Part shown: positions 11,964 to 22,300 of the stretch, one piece after another
Numbering within the stretch: position 1 is the stretch's first letter
Layout: every line of letters starts with the position of its first letter
Source of the DNA: Chrysaora quinquecirrha
Taxonomy: Eukaryota; Cnidaria; Scyphozoa; Semaeostomeae; Pelagiidae
Reading direction: 5' to 3'
NCBI GenBank assembly: GCA_014526335.1
Contig: JACTAT010000013.1
Location: 3,197,987 to 3,261,986, forward strand
DNA length: 64,000 nt
The notes under the pieces: generated by a model
The model's database searches: none
The model's input: only the letters and a program-made list of their open reading frames with translations
What the model was told of the DNA's origin: nothing
Made by a program: the position numbers and the translations under genes

Positions 11964-13400
11964 AAGTTGGGCCTAGCGCTTCGGTCGTTTCCAGAGTTTT
12001 ACAGAAATAATAATGCTTTCCCAGAGGCTAAAACTTCTTATATATTTTTAGGCCGTACAGTTTCTTATGAACGTTGTCTTATAGCAAAATTGATAGCAGA
12101 ATCGTCGCGAAGATTAGCCGATCACAAATCGAAACTGTTTCAAGTCGAAGAATGGAAAAATGCCGTCCAAAAACCACGCGTTTCTCGTTCAGGGTTGACT
12201 GAAAATATGATCCAGCAGTATTCTTTGCTGTTGGTTGTAAAAATTGATAAATTTTCCGTATCTTTTACCAAGATGATCGCTTGAATCTTTGTTTTGTGAT
12301 AAATTTGAACGTGCAGCCAATATTTCAAACCAAGAAGAACCGTTTTAAGATCGCTGTCTTTCACAAAAGGCCATCTATCTTAGGAACAGGTAACCTCGAT
12401 GTCTGAAAAATAACGAAAAAACATTGTTAAAACTTCAATCAATATGAATGCAATTCAAAACAGAAGAACAAAAGTATTCAGCATGGCCTAAATCAATACG
12501 ATCTTGTACTCTAACCTTGGGCCTTGTCGAGGTGATAAAGTCATAGTTGAAAAACAGTTTCAATTTTGTCCTAAATTTTGATCATCTGCATGAAATAAGA
12601 ATGAGCTACAGCCACATATCATATGCAAAGTAGCTTATTGTTTTACATTCGATTCGCTGAATAAAGGTCACAGTTTTGGTTGACCCTCCATCCATATATG
12701 GCAATCTGAACTATGGTACTGTCTGTAACATTGTCTATTCTTTCACAACTAGAGTTCCAAAACTGAGCAAAATCTTGTACTTTCTTGCTGCTCCCGCGAA
12801 ATATTTTCAATTATTTTATTTTGTTGATCAGGTTGTGTAACTTTAGGCTACTTGCTGTGGTAGAACGTTAGGTCACGCAACTATTGATGCCTCACGCAAT
12901 CTGATGCCTAAATCTTGCAGTTTCTTCCAACATTTGTAGATTTCATTCAAAATAAAGTTACGATAAGTCTTCTAAATGGCCTATAAGTCACGACATATAT
13001 TGATATACCCTATCACGGCTGCTTCATAATTTTCTTAAAATTTGTATTCTTTATTCTTTATAATATTATTATTTGCAGTCACGCAACTGCTTTCATAAAC
13101 AAAGTGTACAATTTCCAAATGCCCTTTTCTCGCAATTTTCCCGTAATTATCGGTAAAGGTATATACTTCATCATAATACTTCAGCACACTTCTTCCATAA
13201 AAAATAGCGACGAAAATACTAAGGAAACTTTAAATTTTCGAATCAATCCACATGAACTTATTGATATTCTGAAAATTACCTACAGGTCGTAAACAATATT
13301 GCGTGACCAATTATTGCAACATGCATTTCAGAGGTCGAGGACAAGCGACCTATGTACTTTATGTTATGCAACCTTATTTAGGAAAGAATTCTAGACACTA
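11964..13400. other. No gene recognised; 5' flank of the nuclear receptor
   Basis: Upstream of the receptor start codon. A 165-codon plus-strand open frame from 11787 is antisense to the receptor exon and continues into this flank; it shows no protein family character. The rest is AT-rich without obvious repeats. The receptor promoter and any untranslated first exon probably lie here. Confidence 0.4.
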
Positions 13401-13410
13401 AGGGCGTGTT

Positions 13411-13575
13411 CTAGACTTATTACACGAGTCGCACTATTCGCTAACAACAACCAACAATTACCCGAACAACCACAACAACAGGTTGCTGTTTGCTTCATAG
13501 TAAGGAAACAGCTGTATGTTGTTGTTGTTGTTAGAAGCTGTTTCCGAAAGAGTGGGAGGAAAGTAATAAGACTAG
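13411..13575. mobile_element. MITE-C copy 2
   Basis: The left end CTAGACTTATTACACGAGTC and right end AAGTAATAAGACTAG are inverted. The interior holds AACAACAACC and its complement GTTGTTGTTGTT around GCTGTTTCCGAAAGAGTGGG. It abuts the next element directly. Confidence 0.55.
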
Positions 13576-13913
13576 GCGTGTTCTTCTAAGCCAAATCTTT
13601 TTTTCGGTAGCCTTCCTTTCTCGGAATGTGTGTTTTTGAAGCCTTTCTTCTGAAACCGTAGGTTTTGGAGCTCTCAGTTAATGCCTTCTGCCATCTAAAT
13701 GAGAAGGTTCTAAAGACTTTCGAGATATTTTCGGTTTTAAGCTCGAATGAGACTGCAATTCTATTAGTTGCGAGGAGACATGCCAAGCAACAATTTTGGC
13801 GCGAAATTTTTCAGGATTCCAGAATTCTTGTTTTTCCAAAATCGTGGATTATGCTTTTGGAAGCTTGCTGTTTTCGAAATTCGGAAGGTTTTGGAGGCTC
13901 AGAAGAACACGCC
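13575..13913. mobile_element. Inverted-repeat element with GGCGTGTTCTTCT arms
   Basis: About 340 bp. Left terminus GGCGTGTTCTTCTAAGCC, right terminus GGCTCAGAAGAACACGCC. Sub-terminal GGAATGTGTGTTTTTGAAGC-type modules appear again inverted (TTTTGGAAGCTTGC). No transposase is present. Confidence 0.6.
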
Positions 13914-13940
13914 CGTACAGGGAATTCTACTCCTAAGCTC

Positions 13941-14096
13941 TAGACTTATTACCTGAGTCCCAGTTATCGCTCATGAAACCGGGGCTCACACTTTAAATGT
14001 AATCGCTCAAACTGGGGTCATCAACTTTTGTTGTAGCAAGGTTTCCGGGGTTGTGGAGGAGTGGAGTGGAAACTAGCGACTCGGGTAATAAGTCTA
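13941..14096. mobile_element. MITE-C copy 3
   Basis: 156 bp. Left terminus TAGACTTATTACCTGAGTCC, right terminus GCGACTCGGGTAATAAGTCT, near-perfect complements. Interior with CCGGGGCTCACACTTTAAATG and GTAATCGCTCAAACTGG. Another partial arm (GTGGACTTATTACATTCCTC) starts near 14332. Confidence 0.65.
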
Positions 14097-15339
14097 TTAT
14101 GTGAGCTCTAAAAAATTTCGTCTCGCTCTCTAACTGAGGCTAGTTGGTTAGATGATTTTAGTCATAAAGTCATATAATCATAGGCCAACCTCGTACCCAA
14201 GGTAAATAGGACCTCTACGTGAACACTGCGCTGCCCCATTTGAATCGTTTATCTGTTGCGGGCTGAGCTAACAACAACAACAACAACAGATATCCTTGGG
14301 AACGAAGTTGAATCATAGGCTCTAAAGCAGTGGACTTATTACATTCCTCCCACTCTTTCGGAAACAGGTGCGAAAAACTACAACAACATAATTGCCGTTT
14401 CCTGGAGGAGCGTAGACATCAAGTGACCGGTCTTCCAGACTGACATAAGGAGCGTATATACAACTCTCCTCCGACAAAATAAATTAGAAATGCGATTAAC
14501 TTTGGGTCCAATAATCCAATATTCCTTACAGCTCGTCTTAACATGTCCCTCTGTATGGTTTCTCCCTTTTATCCCAGAATTTTATAAAAAAAACTTCCCG
14601 TGTACCCTAATGGAGCTTCACTCTTCGAAAAGCATGAGGTTCCTATTGAAACAAAGGATTGTCATCTACATTTAATTTTACCAAATATTTTTCCCCAGGT
14701 AAAATTTTGTTTTGATGGTATCTATAGTTAAGTTTACTAGAGAAAAGAATCTCTAGACTAATAGAGGTTCCAGCTGAGGAGGATGTATGAGATTCCAAGG
14801 AGTGAATTGCCCCTCGCTTAGCTTAACTGAAACTAAACTGAACTAAACCGAAGTGAACTGCAGTCAAAGTTCATTACCAAACATTTTAAAGGCTGCAAGA
14901 CGTGGACAGTACCTGGCGAAACTTTCATCTCCCATTTTTTCAATTACAGCTGCGTATTTTGCTTGGTTTAACTTTGTCAACAAATGACATTAAATAGCTT
15001 AAAAACTGACTTTTCAATTCGCATTTGGTCTCACATTGGTCTCTTAAAGGAGTGTTTCATATTCATAGCAAAAATTAAGCGATTTTATAGCTTTTCTATA
15101 TAGCCAAACCAAATTTCATTTTGTTCTCGCTATGTGGGCAAAGGCCTGCAAGGCATGTCTTCGCTTTTTTGCCACTATAAACTATGACCCCTATGTCGCT
15201 GATCACTAAAAATGAAGAATTAAATTAACTTTAGCTACTCGGATTTCTCGGAAACACTGGTTACATTTAAGAACTACTATTATTGTTTATAAAAGTGATT
15301 TTTTGATCATTTATTGACATGGGGTTAAGGGGTAGAAAA

Positions 15340-15624
15340 TTAGCAATTTGTTCCAAAACAAAAAAACTCACTCATTGCAGCATCTTTATGAAACCTCGCC
15401 AAAGACATAAAGTGATTACCTCCAACAGTAAAGTACTCTTTTTCCTTGACTTTCTTCAAACCCTCTTTGAAGCACGTAATAGGGATTTCGGTTCTACGCT
15501 TAAAAAATCTCTCCGACCCTTTGCGAGACACACGAAGGGCAGGTTTGGGGTCATAGATCACTTGCTTTATGCAATGCTCTGTTGTTCTTGTATAGCGCCC
15601 GCAAAATGATTTTACCTCTTGCAA
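15340..15624 (-). CDS. Unidentified coding-like segment
   Basis: A minus-strand open frame of 94 codons with a protein-like composition, including DPKPALRVSRKG, RTEIPITCFKEGLKKV and YFTVGGNHFMSLARFH. After GATGCTGCAATGA comes GTGAGT, a good donor, so the coding part may stop near 15375. I do not recognise the family. A second short minus-strand frame (about 14878-14990) containing QAKYAAVIEKMGDESFARYC lies downstream, but I could not join the two with matching splice phases. It could be an exon of the same gene as the segment at 17377-17825, about 1.8 kb upstream on this strand; that is speculative. Confidence 0.3.
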   Translation of the reverse strand: MQEVKSFCGRYTRTTEHCIKQVIYDPKPALRVSRKGSERFFKRRTEIPITCFKEGLKKVKEKEYFTVGGNHFMSLARFHKDAAMSEFFCFGTNC

Positions 15625-16639
15625 CTACCCTGCATGGCCATAGAATATATTTCCATATGAATTTAACTGCGAAAATGAATTAAGCAAAACTGTCTTTTTC
15701 TTTGTTTATTTGAAGCTGGTATGGTTGGTGTGATAATCGTGTAAAGGGTCTCCAAGTCTGTTTGATATCTCAGACTGTGTGTCCATACTGTTTCCTGATG
15801 CTAATAACATGGGGCCCCGTCACTCCGAACTGATACCTAGGGGCCCCAACTGCTCAGTTACGCCACTGCTTAACGACCACTTCAAATTGGTGGTATATAC
15901 TGTTTCTGTACCGTGTGGAGAGTACTAAGAGCCAGTGATCAGAGCTGAAGTATACTGTAGTAGAGCTTACTCGTGGCTATTATGCGAAAAGTGAATATGT
16001 TTTTTTTGCTTTTGCTGAAGAGATCTATACAAATCTATACAATTAAAGTTGAGCATTCCCTATTCAGGTAAGACAATATATTAGAAGAGAAAAAAGGGAC
16101 TGGGCTCCTGTCGTGATACTGCAGGTTCTAATATGCCCTAGCATTGCGTTAGAGGTCAAGGGTCGGGCAAATGAATCGCGTGATATTAACACGGTGAACA
16201 TCTTTTTTATTGATGGAGCGATGCTATTCGTAAGCTCATAAAAACAACAGTTTTTTCATATACTTATTTGAAATGCAGATTTACGCGGGATAAGTTCAAT
16301 CAAACAAACAAACTAAGTCAAGAAGTCTTTCGTTATTACTCATCACCATCTAATAGCGTCTTGCGCCTTTTTGATTTTCCAAGTCCAACAATGGGCCTAA
16401 ATTCTAACCCTCATTTTCACTCATTTTAGTTTTCAGGGAACGGGAATCACTGACAGTTTAAAAAAACTTGTTTCTTAATAAATCATCTTTCCATTTTTCC
16501 CCACTACTTCGCTGGTGCTCTTGTTATTTTTCACAATCGCTAATCACTCAGTGTGGCGTGACAAATCAAAAGCAGAAGAGCTTTATCAAGAGACTTGTGT
16601 AGTAAGTCTACTGTAGCAGGAAAAGCACTAACCGTTGTA

Positions 16640-17360
16640 CAAAGAGCTCAAATATAGAATATTTAAAGCAACTTTGAGGGCTGGCTTTGAGTCAAGTTGC
16701 TTTAAAAAAAGAGTTTATTAATATTAGTGCCACTAAAAATTTCCCGACTTGGTCATGTGCCTGTTCATATGTGAAAAGACTTGGATACTATAGAGAGCGG
16801 AGGCAAAAAAATAGACAAGATTTTTTGGCACACTGAGGCCTTTCGAACCTACGTTCTCATCAGAGTGTGACTTAGTTTTAGTATAAACATATTTTACCAA
16901 ATATATATGTGAAAAGGAAAGAGAAATGGCAAAAAAACACCATGAGGGTTCAAAAACGGTCCTACCTGGAAGGACGATCAAAAGAATATAGCGCCCACAC
17001 TCTATCTATTGCTCGTTGACCTGGTTTCTTGTTTTGTACGGTATTCCTATCAAATATAGATCAGTTTGGACCATAGGACCATAGCGATGGACATATGATT
17101 TGGACATAGAGTTGCTTCTATTGAGTCATGCGCAAAGAACGATTTGACTGAAAGTTAACAGCCCAGCAAAGAGGGGAAACATGATGTCACCACTAATGAA
17201 AATATATGAGGTAAAAAAATTTCTCATATGTACTTACTTAATCTGAGAGGTTTTCAGTTCCTTTGCTGTTGGTCGGTATTCCCGTGCGTCTACATATAGG
17301 ATCTCTCAGAGCTGGTACCAGGACAAAGGTTGCAGTTCGAGTGGACAAACAAAAGGCGAA
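16640..17360. other. No gene recognised; scattered repeat fragments
   Basis: Contains AGCAACTTTGAGGGCTGGC near 16670, an inverted relative of the GTTGCTTAA element at 24528-24898, and a phrase reading TSDENVG-like in antisense near 16850 that looks like transposon debris. No supported gene. Confidence 0.35.
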
Positions 17361-17376
17361 TTCAAGGAAGTTTACC

Positions 17377-17825
17377 TTATTTCAATGTCTGTCCGAGGTA
17401 TTCTAGTCTGTTCTTGTTTCTTATGTTTTTCTTAAACTCATGAAGTCGATCTAAGAAACGAGGGAGCAGCATCGGTCTTTGTCCGCTCCAGTAGTCTATA
17501 CCGTCAAGAGCACGAATATTTTGAACTTTGCTTTCTCCACCAGTTTCATGTCGCACGTTCTGCTTCCAGTGCAAAGTAGCAAAGAGCAAGTCTGTCGACA
17601 CAACACGAAGGTCACCCCGTTATTGTCCTGAGCCAATGACTTTTCAAAGAAACAATTAGTGCCTGCTTTAGCGGTTGTCCAATAAAGGTGAAAGGACAAA
17701 CAAGAGGTCAAGCACCAGTCTTCCACGAAAATCACCAACACGATATTGCATGTGACCTTTTCAGAGGTGTTAAAGATTAGAATGTGCCTACAGATAGAGT
17801 AGCAAAGGGCAATAAAATATTTCAT
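17377..17825 (-). CDS. Unidentified secreted or membrane protein, frame broken
   Basis: Minus-strand gene-like segment starting at ATG 17825-17823. The N-terminus MKYFIALCYSICRHILIF and a later hydrophobic stretch suggest a signal peptide or membrane anchor. The first frame runs to SLAQDNNGVTF. A second frame, RVVSTDLLFATLHWKQ through DGIDYWSGQRPMLLPRFL and LEYLGQTLK, is open to the stop at 17377. The two are offset by one base at the GGGG run 17615-17618 (CCCC on the plus strand); one extra G would join them into a single product of about 148 aa. I do not recognise the family. Both halves look like real protein, which favours one gene with an indel over two chance ORFs. Confidence 0.4.
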
Positions 17826-18132
17826 TTTGTAACTGGTATCATCTTAATGTAACTGAGTGAAAATCTTTGCCATCAGATCTGGCAACATTTTGTTTTCATG
17901 CATGTTTTAGATGTTGTTGTTGTACATCGAAATGCCGTGGATTATCAGCCCCAAACAAACAATGAAATTCTGACATCTCACGAAATAAAGCGAGCCCGTT
18001 TGTTTACAAGAAAGATCACGACAAATGAAGAGATCAAGGGTTAGCAGTATGGTGAAAATAGCGGGGCAGCGGGGGGGGGGGACGGTTACCCTCCGTCACT
18101 CATTTTCTTCCGTGAAGTAGCTTTGTAAAATC

Positions 18133-18498
18133 GTGTGCTTCAGAAAATTGTACACTCAAAATGGCCGCAACTTGCACAACGAAAATACTGTTCTGAAACA
18201 GATGATTTCAAAGCGTCGAAAGCGTCAAAGATTATTGATCAAAGGATCGGCTATTATTCTACAGCAAAGGCTGCTAGGTTTGAAGTCCTTTCTGTTGGCA
18301 GCTGCGTTTTCAATAAGGAATGAAGAGCCGATGAAAACACGGATGAGGTCGTGCAGAAGATTGCCTAGAAATACAGGTTGGTGGGAGAAACTTTGGTTCA
18401 CCTATGATCACTACCCCGACAATCTTGTTGAAGCACACCAACATGGATCCATCATTTATTATTCTAGATATCTTGAAAATTACCTATGGAGAAATTAA
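18133..18498 (+). pseudogene. Possible DNA-transposase N-terminal remnant
   Basis: An open frame with a basic start (SKRRKRQRLL) and a short motif RNTGWWEKLWFTYD. A similar Trp-rich stretch occurs near the N-terminus of some Harbinger-type nucleases (HARBI1-like). The match is short and from memory, the downstream DDE nuclease is absent, and the frame stops at 18498. I treat this as a weak candidate relic. Confidence 0.2.
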
Positions 18499-18783
18499 TT
18501 TCAAATCTAAAATTGACTAGGTTTGGCTTCGAACACTTGAGTCTTACTTTTACTTCAAATTACGTCTTTTAAAGAGCAAACGCGCACACACAGTCCTGCA
18601 CAGGAGCATCGAGCCTCAGACATTTGCGCAGTAGCCTAAACCAAGACTATGCCTAAAACGAGATTTCATGGGATTTCATGAGAGATTTACGGGATTTATA
18701 AGATTGAAAAGATTTGTAGGATGCATGTATGAAGATTTATCATGGTTGGGAATGATACAGCCCTTCCTGGCGCTAGTTTAAAG

Positions 18784-19157
18784 CCCAGGGGGTACTCATT
18801 AACTTTCAATACGGGGGGTCCATGCCAATATTTGGGGTCCGAAATCTAAAGCTTATTCAATATTTAGGGTCTGTGAATTAAAACATTGAGAAAAATTCAA
18901 TACTTGGGGTCCACAAATCTGAAGGACGAATCTTGCGATTTGGTGCGATTCATTACAATGACCCATCAAGCTGCCAAGAGCTGATAAATTGTAATCTGTC
19001 ATGAAACTGATGGCTAAACCCGAGAATACATTTTAGGTGTCCAAAATAGATAGCAATATTTGGGGTCTCCAAAACATTAAACTCAATATTTGGGGGTCTG
19101 CAAGGAAATTGTGGTATGGACCCCCCGTATTGAAAGTTCATGAGTACCCCCCTGGGG
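18784..19157. mobile_element. MITE with CCCAGGGGGTACTCA arms
   Basis: 374-bp element. The left arm CCCAGGGGGTACTCATTAAC then TTTCAATACGGGGGG is matched inverted at the right end (GTACCCCCCTGGGG, preceded by CCCCCCGTATTGAAAG), arms of about 45 bp. Both sides are flanked by TTTAAA, so the target duplication is TTAA or TTTAAA. The interior repeats ATATTTGGGGTC. No coding capacity. Confidence 0.8.
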
Positions 19158-19328
19158 TTTAAAGAGCGTTATATAGGTAAACGCGGTTTCTGCACGACAA
19201 ATTAATCACTATACAATCAAAGTAATCATAAATTTATTAAATAATCAGAATTGATTAGGTAGAAGTAGTAACCAAGTATCAAATTTTACAGCAGCGATTT
19301 GCCTCTCGCATGATGACACTAAGCCTAA

Positions 19329-22300
19329 TCAAGAAAATGAGAAAAGGGATTTTAGACTTGTGAAGAATTTCTTAAAAGAGTCTATCTTCTTCTTGATTGT
19401 TGGTTTCTTGCAATCCACTGTATCAAGATAGAGTTTCTTGCCAATCAGTTTGACCTTCCCTTTGGATAAAATTGCATCATACCCCATAATGGGAGCGACA
19501 TTTTTTCGTGCTTCATTACGCAGTTGCCATTCTTATAGGTATCATATGATGCACATTGATACCCTCTGTATTTGCATGATGAGTTTGATATTGATTGACT
19601 GAAGTAATCGACGGCACGAATGTGATTGCAGCCGACTGTTCGAAAGAAGTTGTCTGCTGACTTTATGGCGGTCAACGCTAAAAGTGAAAGATAAATTGGG
19701 TTCAACATGAGCGAAGATATACGAGTATTAAAGCATGTAAAATCGATCTAGTTACCCAAAAGAACAAAATGGAGTTATATCAACTGTCTCGTAAAATTGT
19801 AATAGTATGAACCCAAACTCGCCCCTTGGGTGAGTACGTATCTCCTTGCTTATAACATCTTCTTTCTGTATCAAAATCTTGCTTTGATGACTAGGCTGAA
19901 ATTGTTTTGTAGCCACAAAACAATTGACGGTTGAGCCCCTAGGGGGCACTTGACTTTCCGATATACGGGGACGTGCCGCCAGAAAGTGCCAAAGTCACCC
20001 TGTCGTCCTGGAGTCAAATTAAAAAAAAAGATACTCTGTCCTGTCCCCCGGGGTTGAGCCTCGAAGAAATGCGAATGCGTTAGGGGCCTGGCTTGGCACG
20101 AAGCTACGGTTACATTACATCAATGTTCGTGTCTTGCGATTCTAATTTTGAAAGAATCGCAAGAAGCTTTTGATCATGTCAGGCTACGGCATGTGGGCAA
20201 ATATAGATCTACTTTTGACCTTCACTTAAAATTAGAGGAAGGTCAAATGTAGATCTACTTTTGACCTTCACTTAAAATTAGAGGAAGGTCTAATGTAGAT
20301 CTACTTTTGACCTTCACTTAAAGTAAGAGGAAGGTCAGATGTAGATCTACTTTTTACCTTCACGGAAAATTAGAGGAAGGTCAAATGTAGATCTACTTTT
20401 GACCTTCAAGGAAAATTAGAGGAAGGTCTAATGTAGATCTACTTTTGACCTTAACTTAAAATTAGAGGAAGGTCTAATGTAGATCTACTTTTGACCTTCA
20501 CGGAAAGTTAAAGGAAGGTCAAATGTAGATCTACTTTTGACCTTCACGGAAAATTAGAGGAAGGTCAAATGTAGATCTACTTTTGACCTTCACTTAAAAT
20601 TAGAGGAAGGTCAAAAGTAGATCTACTTTTGACCTTCACGAATTAGAGGAAGGTCAAATGTAGATCTACTTTTGACCTTCACGGAAAATTAGAGGAAGGT
20701 CAAATGTAGATCTACTTTTGACCTTCACGGAAAATTAGAGGAAGGTCAAATGTAGATCTACTTTTGACCTTCACGGAAAATTAGAGGAAGGTCTAATGTA
20801 GATCTACTTTTGACCTTCACTTAAAGTAAGAGGAAGGTCAAATGTAGATCTACTTTTTACCTTCACGGAAAATTAGAGGAAGGTCAAATGTAGATCTACT
20901 TTTGACCTTCAAGGAAAATTAGAGGAAGGTCTAATGTAGATCTACTTTTGACCTTCACTTAAAATTAGAGGAAGGTCTAATGTAGATCTACTTTTGACCT
21001 TCACGGAAAGTTAGAGGAAGGTCAAATGTAGATCTACTTTTGACCTTCAAGGAAAATTAGAGGAAGGTCTAATGTAGATCTACTTTTGACCTTCACGGAA
21101 AATTAGAGGAAGGTCAAATGTAGATCTACTTTTGACCTTCACGAAAAATTAGAGGAAGGTCAAATGTAGATCTACTTTTGACCTTCACGAAAAATTAGAG
21201 GAAGGTCAAATGTAGATCTACTTTTGACCTTCACGGAAAATTAGAGGAAGGTCTAATGTAGATCTACTTTTGACCTTCACGGAAAATTAGAGGAAGGTCA
21301 AATGTAGATCTACTTTTGACCTTCACTTAAAATTAGAGGAAGGTCAAAAGTAGATCTACTTTTGAGCTTCACGGAAAATTAGAGGAAGGTCAAATGAAGA
21401 TCTACTTTTGACCTTCACGAAAAATTAGAGGAAGGTCAAATGTAGATCTACTTTTGACCTTCACGGAAAATTAGAGGAAGGTCAAATGTAGATCTACTTT
21501 TGACCTTCACTTAAAGTAAGAGGAAGGTCAAATGTAGATTTACTTGAATGAAGTTAGAGCAATACCCACAGCGTGGAGATGCTTCACTTCAATTCAATTG
21601 CAGAGAAAAATTTCACCTTTTAACACTAGCTTACACTTGAAAAAATCAGCTCGAGAAGAAAAAACTAGATAAACCTTTCAATGTCGCGAACACTCCACAA
21701 CCAGGCTGGACAGCTCCTCCGTTGGGGTAGAAGTCAAGATGTCCGATGGCCCGCAGCATTCCAAGTCCTTTTGTGTCAGTATGAATATTATCGACAAAGT
21801 CAGCGTCAGTAAGATCTAGTCGTGCTGAAGGCAAAGCATTGTCAAAGATTCTTTCGCCAAATGGAAGATCACCAGGATCAAGACCTAAAAATTCAAAGAT
21901 AATGAAGCATTTGTTGGGAAATACCGCTGAGCACGAAGAAGCGTTGAAGACGCCAGAATCTTGCACACAAAAAGATAGTTCCGCAATATTTGACATTGAC
22001 TTCCCCATACCGAAACTCGTAACACCTGCCCCAGTTAACTTAATTGTAGGTTGTAGGCCCTAGGCCCTGATTGGCCGGATTTTTCAACAGACCTTTCGAA
22101 GAGGTCTGGTTTGTCGCGATATATTTCTGGAAGATGGAAGACATCTTGATCTTGAGTAAGGGAATCCTCTCCGCATGCGACGACCTGGATTGCAGTCGCT
22201 TCAGGATAGGTAGTTCAACAAGTCAAGTTTTGCGTTAAACTCACGGTCAGTTGGAGTGAAAGTGAAAGAGAGATTCAACCACTCCTGAAGCGACTACAAT

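Noticed and set aside
11787..12284. 165-codon plus-strand ORF over the receptor exon
   Set aside because: Antisense shadow of the zinc-finger exon; no independent protein features.
20203..21545. CRISPR-like regular repeat array
   Set aside because: The units abut with no unique spacers and the context is a eukaryotic intron; it is a satellite.
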